Shown piece after piece: positions 17,228-25,613 of a DNA stretch of 64,000 nt. A program made the translations under genes and the position numbers. Source of the DNA: Streptomyces sp. NBC_01428 (GTDB lineage: Bacteria > Actinomycetota > Actinomycetes > Streptomycetales > Streptomycetaceae); NCBI RefSeq assembly GCF_036231965.1, contig NZ_CP109499.1, positions 1,302,001 to 1,366,000 on the forward strand. The letters are read 5' to 3'. Positions within the stretch are counted from its first letter, which is position 1; each line of letters begins with the position of its first letter. The notes below the pieces were generated by a model that searched no databases, was not told the origin of the DNA, and saw nothing but the letters and a program-made list of their open reading frames with translations.

Positions 17228-18627
17228 TGCTCCTCCCCCGGCTGCCACTGCGCCCAGTGGGCCTGGCCGGAGGCGGGCAGGGTGTGCAGCGGGTCGTAGT
17301 AGTGGTGGGTGCGCTTCAGGGCGTCCGGGGCGTCGTGCTCCACGGAGGTGAGGTAGTTCTTCGACCAGTCGGAGACGCCGAGTTCACGGTCGTACGCGTC
17401 GGCCTGGTGCACCCAGCGCTTGCCGACGTAGGGGACGTCGCAGACGAGGCGGGGCGTGGCGAAGCCGGGGAGGTAGCCCATGATGGCGTGCTGGAGCCGC
17501 TGGGCCTCGGCGAGCGGCAGCCGCCAGTGCTCGGCGCCGGGGACCATGTCGCAGAGGTAGAAGTAGTAGGGCATGATGCCGGCGCTGTCGAGGAGGGCGA
17601 AGCACAGGTCGAGCAGTGCCTCGGGGGTGTGGTTGACGCCGTTCAGGAGCACCCCCTGGTTGCGTACGTCGCGCAGTCCGGCGGAGAGCAGCGCGCGGGA
17701 CGCCTCGGCGACGAGCGGGGTGATCTGCTGCGCGGCGTTGGCGTGGGTGTGCATGGCGAGGCCGACGCCGCGGGCGGAGGCCTTGGCGGCGAGTTCGGCC
17801 ATGCCGTCGAGGACGTCGGGCGCGAGCCAGTGCTGCGGCAGCCCGATCAGTCCCTTGCTGGCGAGCCGGATGTCGCGGACGTTGTCGAGGTCGAGGAGCC
17901 GGTCGACGAAGGAACGCAGCCGTGGCCAGGGCACGTTGGCGACGTCTCCGCCGGACACGACGACGTCGCGGACGGTGGGGGTGGCGCGCAGGTAGGCGAT
18001 CATGCGGTCGAGGCGGTCCGCGGGCCGCAGCACGAAGCGGTACTTGTCGACCTGCGGGGTGGAGGTGCCGACGAGGTCCATGCGGGTGCAGTGCCCGCAG
18101 TACTGCGGGCAGGTGGTGACGAGTTCGGCGAGCACCTTGGTCGGGTAGCGGTGGGTGAGTCCTTCGACGACCCACATCTCGGCCTCGTGCAGCGAGTCGC
18201 GGGAGGCGAGGGGGTGGCTCGGCCAGCGCGGGTGCCGGTCGCTGGCCACCGGCAGCATGTAGCGGCGCACGGGGTCGGCGTACCAGTCGGTGGTGCCGGG
18301 GGCGGCGGCCGGGGCGATGGTGTTGAGGACCTGCGGGGTGAGCAGGATCGGCATCGTCGCGAACTGCTTCTGGTCGGCGGCGAGGTCCTCGTAGAAGGCG
18401 TCGTCGAGCCCCGTGCCGGCGAGTTCGCGCAGCTGGCGGACTCCCTTCACGCAGTGGGCGCGCTGCCACTGCGGGTCGCGCCACTGGGCGGAGGTGACGT
18501 CCCGCCAGCCCGGGAAGCGCCGCCAGTCGGGCTCGACGGCCTCGTGGCGTCGGTAGCCGTACGGCTGGGCGAGCGCGTCGGCCGGTGCCCGGGTGGGCGG
18601 CGCGGTCGGCGGGGGTGCGGTCTTCAC
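17224..18627 (-). CDS. kamA: Lysine 2,3-aminomutase (radical SAM)
   Basis: 467 residues from the GTG at 18627. It converts L-lysine to beta-lysine using SAM, a [4Fe-4S] cluster and PLP. The cluster motif is CPQYCGHC (C-x3-C-x2-C). VVSGGDVANV follows as in the family. Two aspartates that bind the lysine epsilon-amino group in the clostridial enzyme are present in YLCDMVPGAEH and RLVCDVPYVGK, and the latter also carries the likely PLP lysine, although the usual PGGGGK loop is replaced by PYVGK. Upstream of KDD-KamD and KamE with a GTGA overlap, so the pathway order matches gene order. Confidence 0.93.
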   Translation of the reverse strand: MKTAPPPTAPPTRAPADALAQPYGYRRHEAVEPDWRRFPGWRDVTSAQWRDPQWQRAHCVKGVRQLRELAGTGLDDAFYEDLAADQKQFATMPILLTPQVLNTIAPAAAPGTTDWYADPVRRYMLPVASDRHPRWPSHPLASRDSLHEAEMWVVEGLTHRYPTKVLAELVTTCPQYCGHCTRMDLVGTSTPQVDKYRFVLRPADRLDRMIAYLRATPTVRDVVVSGGDVANVPWPRLRSFVDRLLDLDNVRDIRLASKGLIGLPQHWLAPDVLDGMAELAAKASARGVGLAMHTHANAAQQITPLVAEASRALLSAGLRDVRNQGVLLNGVNHTPEALLDLCFALLDSAGIMPYYFYLCDMVPGAEHWRLPLAEAQRLQHAIMGYLPGFATPRLVCDVPYVGKRWVHQADAYDRELGVSDWSKNYLTSVEHDAPDALKRTHHYYDPLHTLPASGQAHWAQWQPGEEQ

Positions 18628-18727
18628 GAGGTGCCTCGGTTTCTCCCGGCCGCCGCGGCGGGTGGGGATTCGGGACGGGGCACCGCACGGAACGGCCGTG
18701 CGGTGCCGCCGGGTTGAGTGGTCTCGG

Positions 18728-19351
18728 TCAGCGGGTGAGGGCGTGGACGAGGACGCCGTCGCGGTCCGGGCGGCGCTCGAAGCCGGCGCGTTCCATGACC
18801 CGCTGGGAGGGCACGTTGTCCGCGGTGGTCGTGCAGACGACCGTGTCCACGCCGGGCTGCTGGAGTGCCCAGTGGGCGAGCGCGGCCAGTGCCTCGGTCG
18901 CGTAGCCGTGGCCGCGGGCGTCCGGGTGCAGGTCGAAGCCGATCTCGGCGGCGGCGTCCTGCGGCGGCCCGTGGAAGCCCATGCCGCCGACGACGAGCCC
19001 GTCGGCCTCGCGGACCAGCACGTACATGCCCCAGCCGGAGCGGTGCAGGCCGGCCGTGTGGGCGCCGGCGAGCATGCCCGCGGCCTCCCGCGATCCCTCC
19101 CCGGGGGTGCCGCCGAGCCAGGGCAGGTCCGCGGTGCGGCCCTCACGCAGTTCGAGCGCCTCGGCGGGCAGGACCTCGCGCAGCCGGAGCCGCTCGGTGG
19201 CGAGGACGGCTGTGGGGCGGACGGCGACCTGCCGGCGGCAGGTCGCCTCGTCCCCCGACCAGCCGGTGCCGCGCCAGCCGTCGGGGAGTTCCCCGGTGGA
19301 CGGCAGTACGGCGAAGGCGTCGTGCGGGTCGAGGGCGATCACGTGGGTCAC
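18728..19351 (-). CDS. GNAT N-acetyltransferase
   Basis: 207 residues from the GTG at 19351, overlapping the stop of the aminotransferase gene (GTGA) with AGGAG upstream. It is a RimJ/RimL-type GNAT: motif A in EIGFDLHPDARGHGYATEAL, then NVPSQRVMERAGF. The first 50 residues precede the fold proper (AVLATERLRLREV begins it). In an amine-rich biosynthetic operon it could acetylate an intermediate or protect the producer by acetylating the product. The substrate is unknown. Confidence 0.85.
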   Translation of the reverse strand: MTHVIALDPHDAFAVLPSTGELPDGWRGTGWSGDEATCRRQVAVRPTAVLATERLRLREVLPAEALELREGRTADLPWLGGTPGEGSREAAGMLAGAHTAGLHRSGWGMYVLVREADGLVVGGMGFHGPPQDAAAEIGFDLHPDARGHGYATEALAALAHWALQQPGVDTVVCTTTADNVPSQRVMERAGFERRPDRDGVLVHALTR

Positions 19352-20445
19352 TGCTGCTCCTGTGCTGTGGTGGTGCGGGACACGGGCATGTCGCCCGTGC
19401 GGCGGTGGGTCACGGGGTCGACGGCGTCGAGCGCGTCGAGCAGGCGGTCGAGGTGGCCGGCCGGGCCGACGGAGATCCTGAGGTGCCCGGCCAGGCCGAA
19501 GCGGCCCGCGTCGCGGACGAGGATGCCGTGGTCGTCCTCCAGAAGCCGTTCGGCGCGGGCGGAGTCGCCGACCGGCACGGCGAGGAAGTTGGTCACCGAG
19601 GGCAGGGCGTGCCGGCCGCGTGCGGCGAGTGCGGCCCGGAACCCTTCCCGCGCGGCGGTGTTGCCGCTCCGGACCTGCTCCAGGTGCTCGCGGTCGGCGA
19701 GGGCGGCGACGGCGGCGGCCTGGGCGGCCCGGTTGACGCTGAAGGGCATGGTGCCCTGGACCTCGCGCAGCCGGGCGACGAGGTCCGCGTCGCCGACGGC
19801 GTAGCCGATGCGCAGACCGGCGAGGCCGTGCGCCTTGGAGAAGGTGCGCAGTGCCAGGACGGGCGCGCCGGAGCCGAGATGGTCGAGGATCTGCGGGGTG
19901 CCGGGCGGTGCGAAATCGAGGTAGGCCTCGTCGACCACGAGCGGGGTGCCGGTGGCCGCGGCGCGCTCGACCAGCAGGTCCAGCTCTGCGCGGTTCAGCG
20001 CGCCTCCGCTGGGGTTGTGGGGGTTGCACACGTAGGCGATGCCGGCGCCCTCCATGGCGTCTGCCAGGGCCGTGACGCCCGGGGAGGTGCCGTCGAGGGG
20101 GACTTCGTGGCAGCCGCGACGGGCGTTCTCCAGGCAGATGCGGTAGCCGGGGAACGTTCCGGCGGTGGTCACGCCGGGGCGGCCGGGGTCGCCGACGCAC
20201 AGCGCGGTGAGCAGGACCAGTTCGTCGCTGCCGTTGGCCACGGCGACCTGTTCGGGGCGGACGCCCAGCAGATCGGCGATGGCCCGCGCGGGGGCGGTGC
20301 GGGTGGGGTCGGGGTAGGTGCCGGTGTCGTCGACGGCGGCGTGCGCGGCGCGCAGGGCGTGCGGGCTGGGCCCGTACGGGCTCTCGCTCAGGTGCAGTCG
20401 CAGGGGTGCGGCCCGCGCGGTGCGGGCGACGGTCGGGGCGGTCAT
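19348..20445 (-). CDS. HisC-like PLP aminotransferase
   Basis: 365 residues. A class I/II aminotransferase of the histidinol-phosphate aminotransferase subgroup: GSDELVLLTALCVGDPG, YVCNPHNPSGGAL, VVDEAYLDF and the PLP lysine in TFSKAHGLAGLRIGY. Full length for the family. It lies within the operon (overlapping cupin and GNAT genes by 4 bases each) and away from any his gene, so it likely transaminates a pathway intermediate rather than acting in histidine synthesis. A keto or amino group on the lysine-derived chain is an obvious candidate substrate (inference). Confidence 0.88.
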   Translation of the reverse strand: MTAPTVARTARAAPLRLHLSESPYGPSPHALRAAHAAVDDTGTYPDPTRTAPARAIADLLGVRPEQVAVANGSDELVLLTALCVGDPGRPGVTTAGTFPGYRICLENARRGCHEVPLDGTSPGVTALADAMEGAGIAYVCNPHNPSGGALNRAELDLLVERAAATGTPLVVDEAYLDFAPPGTPQILDHLGSGAPVLALRTFSKAHGLAGLRIGYAVGDADLVARLREVQGTMPFSVNRAAQAAAVAALADREHLEQVRSGNTAAREGFRAALAARGRHALPSVTNFLAVPVGDSARAERLLEDDHGILVRDAGRFGLAGHLRISVGPAGHLDRLLDALDAVDPVTHRRTGDMPVSRTTTAQEQQ

Positions 20446-20903
20446 CGTTCGCTGCCGAGGAGCAGGCCGAAGCAGTAGCTGCCGGGCTCCGCCTCCAGGG
20501 TGAGGAAGCGGTGCTCGGCGCCTGCGGGGACACGCAGCAGGGCGGGCGAGGCGAGTTCGTGCCGTTCACCGTCCACGAGGACGTCGATGCGGGCGCCGCC
20601 GGGGTTCGGCGAGACCAGGAAGTAGATCTCGTCGACCGCGTGCCGGTGCGGGTCGGCGACCGGCTTGCCGACGAGGTGGGTGATGGGTCCGCCCGCCAGC
20701 TCGACGGGCACGCCGCCGAACATGTCGGCCGTCAGATAGAACGGCGCGGGCGCGTGGTGTCCGGCGACGGGCAGGAACTGCGGGATGTCGGTGCGGATCT
20801 CCGCTCCGTTCGCGACGGCGCGACCCCCTTCGGCGGAGGCGGGCGCGGCGCTGGAATCCCTTCCGGTGGAGGGGAGTTCGGTGGTGGCCGGCTCGGTGGT
20901 CAT
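20442..20903 (-). CDS. Cupin-domain protein
   Basis: 153 residues. After a low-complexity N-terminus of about 35 residues comes a single cupin barrel. PHRHAVDEIYFLVS supplies the HxHx4E metal-binding motif and VPAGAEHRF the second-motif His, so all four usual ligands are present. It could be a metal-dependent oxygenase or isomerase, or a binding protein. It overlaps the ATP-grasp stop and the aminotransferase start, so translation of the three is coupled. Confidence 0.82.
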   Translation of the reverse strand: MTTEPATTELPSTGRDSSAAPASAEGGRAVANGAEIRTDIPQFLPVAGHHAPAPFYLTADMFGGVPVELAGGPITHLVGKPVADPHRHAVDEIYFLVSPNPGGARIDVLVDGERHELASPALLRVPAGAEHRFLTLEAEPGSYCFGLLLGSER

Positions 20904-22252
20904 CAGGAGGCCTTTCGTACGTCGGTGGGGGCGGGGTCGGCGCCTTGTCCGGGTCCGGCCGGGACCAGGTCGCGGGCGCGCACCGTGCGTTCCTCGGGTG
21001 TGCCGGGGGTTCCGGCGAAGGTGTAGGTGAGGGTGTCGAGGGCCCGGTCCAGGACGGCGAGCATGGTGTCGTGGTCGTCGGCGGTGCCCCAGAGCACGGC
21101 CAACTCCCCCGTGGCGACACCTGGTTCGACCGTCCGGCCCGGCTGCACCCGGGTCTCGTAGGTGTCGACGCCCGGCAGGCCGCGCACCTCGCCGACACCG
21201 CGTACGCCGGTGAGCAGTCCGCCCTCGGCGGGTGTCGGCAGCGCGCGGGCGTAGGTCACACGGTCGTCGGGCACCCAGGTGGTCGGGAGGGGCCGCCCGA
21301 GGGCCACTTCCGCGGCGAGGAGGACGGGGTCGAGTCCGCCGGCCAGGCGGCCGAGGCCGGCCTGGAAGCCGCCCAGCCGGCCGTTGACCTCGATCAGCCG
21401 GGGGCCGTCCGGGGTCAGCTTCACCTCGGTGTGGGTGATGCCGGTGCGGACGCCGAGCGCCCGGACGGCGTCCGCGGCCAGGGTGAGGACGGCGTCCCGC
21501 TCGGCGCCGGTGACCGGGGCCGGCCAGAAGTGGCCCACCTCGCGGAACGGGGGTGCGAGCGGGAACTTGCCGGTCGTCGCCCAGTGGGTGACCCGCCCGT
21601 CCAGGACGGCGCTCTCCACCGAGACGTGGTCGCCGAAGGGGCCCGCGCCGACGCCCTCCAGGTACTCCTCCAGGACGAGGGCCTCCTCGCCTCCCGCGGA
21701 CGCCGGTGCGGTCAGCAGGCGGGTGGCGAGCGCGGCGCCCGTGGCCGCGTCCCGCACGAGGTGGGTGCTGCGACTGCCCTCGCCGCGCAGGGGTTTGAGG
21801 ACGGCGGGCAGGCCGACGGCGGCGAGCGCGGGCGCCCAGTCCCCCGGGGTGCGCAGCAGCCGACAGCGCACCGGGTCCACGCCCCGTTCACGGAGCCTGC
21901 GCCGCTGCTCGTACTTGTCGGTGAGCAGCCGTACGGTCCGCGCGTCGTGGAAGGGCAGACCGAGCCGGGCGGCGAGCCCGGCCGTGGTGCCCAGCCGGCG
22001 CTCGCTGTAGGTGAGTACGGCGTCGGGGCCGTGTTCGCGCAGGAGCTCGGCGGACGCGTCGAGGGTGTGCGCGTCCTCCTCGTGGACGGGGACGACGGGT
22101 GTCAAGTCGGCGAGGAGTGGGGCGAGTTCCTCGGTGTGCCGGGAGGGGCACACGGCGAGGACGACGTCGCCGAGCGGTTCGAGCCGGTCCACGATGTCCG
22201 CGGGCGCGACGGAGCCGAAGTCGTAGACGACGGCGATGACGGGGCGTGGCAT
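20903..22252 (-). CDS. ATP-grasp carboxylate-amine ligase
   Basis: 449 residues. ATP-grasp fold: an N-terminal preATP-grasp part (VIAVVYDFGSVAPADIVDRL), LTDKYEQRRRLRERGV, the ATP-binding VLKPLRGEGSRSTHLV, and metal-binding RLIEVNGRLGG near residue 285. It matches the group that includes L-amino acid ligases (BacD-like), which join a carboxylate to an amine through an acyl phosphate. Within the operon it offers a second way of making an amide bond besides the NRPS. Substrates are unknown. Confidence 0.87.
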   Translation of the reverse strand: MPRPVIAVVYDFGSVAPADIVDRLEPLGDVVLAVCPSRHTEELAPLLADLTPVVPVHEEDAHTLDASAELLREHGPDAVLTYSERRLGTTAGLAARLGLPFHDARTVRLLTDKYEQRRRLRERGVDPVRCRLLRTPGDWAPALAAVGLPAVLKPLRGEGSRSTHLVRDAATGAALATRLLTAPASAGGEEALVLEEYLEGVGAGPFGDHVSVESAVLDGRVTHWATTGKFPLAPPFREVGHFWPAPVTGAERDAVLTLAADAVRALGVRTGITHTEVKLTPDGPRLIEVNGRLGGFQAGLGRLAGGLDPVLLAAEVALGRPLPTTWVPDDRVTYARALPTPAEGGLLTGVRGVGEVRGLPGVDTYETRVQPGRTVEPGVATGELAVLWGTADDHDTMLAVLDRALDTLTYTFAGTPGTPEERTVRARDLVPAGPGQGADPAPTDVRKAS

Positions 22253-22262
22253 GGCCGTTTCC

Positions 22263-23006
22263 TCAGACGTCGGCGTGGTCGGGTTCGGGCGCGTACCGGA
22301 CGCCGGAGAGCGTGGCGGCCAGGGCGGGTGACAGGGATCCGGAGGGCGCCTGCACCGGCCGGGACGTGGACGCCGCGCCGAACAGGTCGAGGGCCGGTTC
22401 GAGGCCGGCGATCTCGGCGGGGACGGTGCGGGCGGCGGCCCAGTCGGCGCGGGTGAGGCGGTAGCGGTCGCTGACGGCGCGTTCCCCGCGTACGGCGTTG
22501 ATCTGTGTCCCGTCGTGGGTGAAGCCGAACTTGCGGCACACGGCCTGCGAGGCGGTGTTGCCCCTGCGCACCACGGAGAAGGCGTCCTGGGCGCCGAGTC
22601 CGGTGAACGCGAGTTCCAGGGAGGCGGCCCGTGCGTGTCCGCCGAGGCCGAGGCCCTGGTGGCGCAGTCCGAGCCACGAGGTGAGGAGCACCTCCCCGGT
22701 CACCGCGAAGTCGCGGGCGCCCAGCGACTGGGAGCCGACGACCTCGCCCTCGTGCACCACGACGAGGTAGAGCGTCCAGTCGTCGGCGGTCCAGTCGGCC
22801 ATCGCCCTCCAGTGCCGCTGGAGGACGCGGCGGGCGACGGTGGCCGGGTCCCCGTCCGTCCACTGGGAGAAGAAGGGCATGAAGCCGGGGGTGTGCACGC
22901 CCTCGGCGCCCAGGTCGGCGAGCGCGTCGAGGTCCTGTGGGGTGGGGTGGCGCAGTTCGACGAGCGGGGTGCGCACGGTGATGCCGGTCAGCGGCCAGTT
23001 GTGCAT
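22263..23006 (-). CDS. GNAT N-acetyltransferase
   Basis: 247 residues. RimJ/RimL-type GNAT: motif A SWLGLRHQGLGLGGHARAASL and motif B RRGNTASQAVCRKFGF. It has an extra C-terminal 50 residues with no recognised fold. Second acetyltransferase of the operon, next to the MFS exporter gene; the pairing with an exporter suggests a self-protection role as in streptothricin producers, which acetylate a beta-lysine amine. This is an inference, and a biosynthetic role is equally possible. Confidence 0.82.
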   Translation of the reverse strand: MHNWPLTGITVRTPLVELRHPTPQDLDALADLGAEGVHTPGFMPFFSQWTDGDPATVARRVLQRHWRAMADWTADDWTLYLVVVHEGEVVGSQSLGARDFAVTGEVLLTSWLGLRHQGLGLGGHARAASLELAFTGLGAQDAFSVVRRGNTASQAVCRKFGFTHDGTQINAVRGERAVSDRYRLTRADWAAARTVPAEIAGLEPALDLFGAASTSRPVQAPSGSLSPALAATLSGVRYAPEPDHADV

Positions 23007-23049
23007 GGCGGGTGCCTCCTCGGGGGCTGCGGCGGGATGGGGGCGCCGG

Positions 23050-24456
23050 CTACGGGGCGGTGGTCACGGGGGCGGAGTCCTTGGCGGACGGTGCGGTGGC
23101 CACGGCGTCGGTGGCCGGGGTGCCCTCGGGCGCGCCGGTCCGCGCGTCGAGGGGGTCGGGGTTCCCGTCCTGCGCGGCGGTGTCCGCGGGGTCGGGCAGG
23201 TCGGCGGCCGACGGCAGGACACCGCGGAACGCCGTTCCGACCAGGGCGACGGCTGCGCAGACCGCGATGAGCGAGACGACCAGGGGCAGACCGCCGGCGA
23301 GGGGCAGGGTGGCGCCCGCGAGCAGGGGTCCGGCCACGGATCCGGTGGACACGGCCACCGACAGCATGGCGTTGACGCGGCCCCGGGTGCGTTCCTCGGC
23401 GAGGTCGTTCAGCAGGCCGGTGATCACCGGGAAGACCAGGGCCTCACCGACCGACAGCAGCAGGACACCGGCCATCGCGGTGACGGTGGCGGTGGCGCCG
23501 TGCTGGCGTCCGGCGACCAGGACGAGGGCCCAGGCCGCGGTCCACAGGGCGCCGGTGGTGGCGAGGACGGTGCTGCGCCGGATGCGCTGGATCCGCTCGC
23601 CGAGGAGGACCTGGGTGAGCACCGCGACGACGATGTTGACGGCGAAGGTGCCCGAGAGCCCTTCGGGTCCGACGGCGCCGCCGGCCGTGAGGTAGCCGGG
23701 CAGGCCGGATCTGAGCTGCCCGTACGACACGAGCGAACACAGGGTGAGGGTGGCGAGGAGGACGGCGATCGACCGCTGTCCGAGGACCTCGCGGTAGCCC
23801 ACGGGGCGCCGCGCGGTGCCGGCTTCGGCGGGGGTGGCGGAGGGGCCTGTCGCGCGGTCGAGTCGCGGGAGCAGCAGGAAGAAGGCGGCACCGGCGGCCA
23901 GGAAGGTGCATCCGTCGGCGAGGTACAGGGCCGCGAACCTCGCCGCGTCGGAGCCGGGCCCCGACGCGGCGACCAGTCCGCCCACCAGGACGCCGAGCCC
24001 GGTCATCGCGTTGAACACCGCGTAGTCGGCGGAGAAGGCGAGGCCGCGTTCCCGGGCAGTGGCGGCGCCCGCGTAGAGGAAGCGCAGGACGGTGCCGACG
24101 CCGCTGATGCCCAGGCCGTACACGACGGCGGCGGTGAGGGCGGTGGGCGCCGAGGTGGCGAACGCGTACAGTCCGGTGCCCGCGCCCGCCACGCACATCA
24201 CCAGGGTGACCACGGAGCGGGGTGCGAGCCGGTCGAGGACGGCGCCCCAGGCGAGGCCGCCGAAGACGGCGGTGCCGGCCTGGACGGCCAGGGTGGCGGC
24301 GGGGATCCAGGCGGCCAGACCGCGGATCTCGCCCAGGTAGATCCAGAGGAAGGGCAGCACGAGGCCGCCGCCGAAGGAGTTGACCGCGTTGACGGCCAGC
24401 ACCGCGCGGGTCCGCGGGGAGAACTCCCGCACGACCGCGAGGGGGTTGACGCTCAT
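23050..24456 (-). CDS. MFS exporter
   Basis: 468 residues from the ATG at 24456, which overlaps the methyltransferase stop (ATGA). About 12 hydrophobic segments, e.g. GLVLPFLWIYLGEI at the N-terminus and PLVVSLIAVCAAVALVG near the end, with an inter-domain loop around residue 205. LNDLAEERTRGRVNAML is the MFS motif-A-like loop of the second half. The last 55 residues are a hydrophilic Ala/Pro/Asp tail. Likely exports the product of the cluster. Confidence 0.87.
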   Translation of the reverse strand: MSVNPLAVVREFSPRTRAVLAVNAVNSFGGGLVLPFLWIYLGEIRGLAAWIPAATLAVQAGTAVFGGLAWGAVLDRLAPRSVVTLVMCVAGAGTGLYAFATSAPTALTAAVVYGLGISGVGTVLRFLYAGAATARERGLAFSADYAVFNAMTGLGVLVGGLVAASGPGSDAARFAALYLADGCTFLAAGAAFFLLLPRLDRATGPSATPAEAGTARRPVGYREVLGQRSIAVLLATLTLCSLVSYGQLRSGLPGYLTAGGAVGPEGLSGTFAVNIVVAVLTQVLLGERIQRIRRSTVLATTGALWTAAWALVLVAGRQHGATATVTAMAGVLLLSVGEALVFPVITGLLNDLAEERTRGRVNAMLSVAVSTGSVAGPLLAGATLPLAGGLPLVVSLIAVCAAVALVGTAFRGVLPSAADLPDPADTAAQDGNPDPLDARTGAPEGTPATDAVATAPSAKDSAPVTTAP

Positions 24457-25517
24457 CGGGCCTCCAGCACGTACAGCCACGAGTGCGGGGTGCCGAACGC
24501 GACCGTGCGGACCGGGTGCAGTCCGGCGCCGGCGAACAGCTCCTCGTAGGTCTCCTTGGTGTGCAGCGGTACGCCCATCAGCGCGTGCGCGAGTTCGTAG
24601 CCGAGGGAGAACACCGGCAGGGTCGAGGAGCCCTCGGCGTCGGGGCGGAGCATGGTGTCGGCGAGGACGAAGGTGCGGGCGGCGGGGAACGCCTCGCGCA
24701 GCCGGGTGAACAGGTGCGGCCGGGTGTCGGGGTCGGCGAGCAGGTCGTGCAGCAGGAAGAAGCTCATCACCGTGTCCACCTCGGCGATGGCGTCGCGGTG
24801 GGCCTCGCGGTGACAGACGTCGAGCACGTCGGCCTGTACGGCCCGTACCCGGTCCTCCAGGCCGGCGTCGGCGATGGTGCGCCGGCCCAACTCGGTGGCG
24901 GGGCCGCTGATGTCGAGTCCGAGTCCGCGGGTTCCCGGACGGCCTCCGACGATCCGGCTGACCCGGGCGGAGATGCCGCTGCCGAGGTCGGCGAGGGTGT
25001 GGAAGTTGATGCCGGCGAGGACGTCGTCGAGGGTGTTCGCCATGAACGAGCGGTCGTTCTGACCGGAGCCGAGGGCGACCATCGCCTCGTCGCGCAGCAG
25101 GTCGTCGCCGAACGTGGCCTGGCCGGTGGCCAGTCGGGAGGCGCCCGCGAAGAGGTCGCTGTAACCGCCGACCGCCCAGGTGAAGTAGCCGCGCATCCGG
25201 ACGGTGTCGCGTCCGGCGTCGGTGAGGACGGCCGTGTCGCCGTCGTCCTCCAGTCGCAGCCAGCCGCACACGGCGGCGGCTCGCAGCACCTCGCGGACGA
25301 TCCGTTCACGGACGGCGGGGCCCGCGCCGCGGACGAACTCGGGGATGTCCAGGCGGGGGTCGTCCGCGAGTCGGTCCAGGACGCCGAGCCGGTCGAGGGT
25401 GTGCACCACGGTGGCGGCGACATAGCCGTTGAACGCCTGGTCGACGCCGATCGGGGCCGGCGCCGCCCCGTACCAGTCGGCGGGGAGTTCGGTGGGCGGG
25501 GTGTGCAGGAGGGTCAT
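24453..25517 (-). CDS. SAM-dependent methyltransferase
   Basis: 354 residues. An N-terminal winged-helix/dimerisation-like region (YVAATVVHTLDRLGVLDRLA) precedes a class I methyltransferase fold: motif I HTLADLGSGISARVSRIVGG, GLGLDISGPA, and AEVDTVMSFFLLHDLL. The two-part layout resembles small-molecule O- or C-methyltransferases of secondary metabolism. It is followed with an ATGA overlap by the exporter. The 96-base gap before it is one of the larger gaps in the operon. Confidence 0.85.
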   Translation of the reverse strand: MTLLHTPPTELPADWYGAAPAPIGVDQAFNGYVAATVVHTLDRLGVLDRLADDPRLDIPEFVRGAGPAVRERIVREVLRAAAVCGWLRLEDDGDTAVLTDAGRDTVRMRGYFTWAVGGYSDLFAGASRLATGQATFGDDLLRDEAMVALGSGQNDRSFMANTLDDVLAGINFHTLADLGSGISARVSRIVGGRPGTRGLGLDISGPATELGRRTIADAGLEDRVRAVQADVLDVCHREAHRDAIAEVDTVMSFFLLHDLLADPDTRPHLFTRLREAFPAARTFVLADTMLRPDAEGSSTLPVFSLGYELAHALMGVPLHTKETYEELFAGAGLHPVRTVAFGTPHSWLYVLEAR

Positions 25518-25613
25518 CGGAACTCCGGGTCAGGAGGAAAGGAGACGGATGGAGTGGAGCGGGAGGGGAGGGCGTGGTGCGGGAGCGGACGGGGTGGTGA
25601 AGTCCGCGCGTGG

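Noticed and set aside
18728..20569. A 613-residue frame extending the GNAT gene through the aminotransferase gene
   Set aside because: The extension is an out-of-frame shadow of the HisC-like gene. The GTG at 19351 has a ribosome site and operon overlap.
23050..25269. A 739-residue frame joining the MFS gene to upstream sequence
   Set aside because: The N-terminal 270 residues are Arg/Pro-rich and antiparallel in frame to the methyltransferase gene. The MFS start at 24456 with ATGA overlap fits better.
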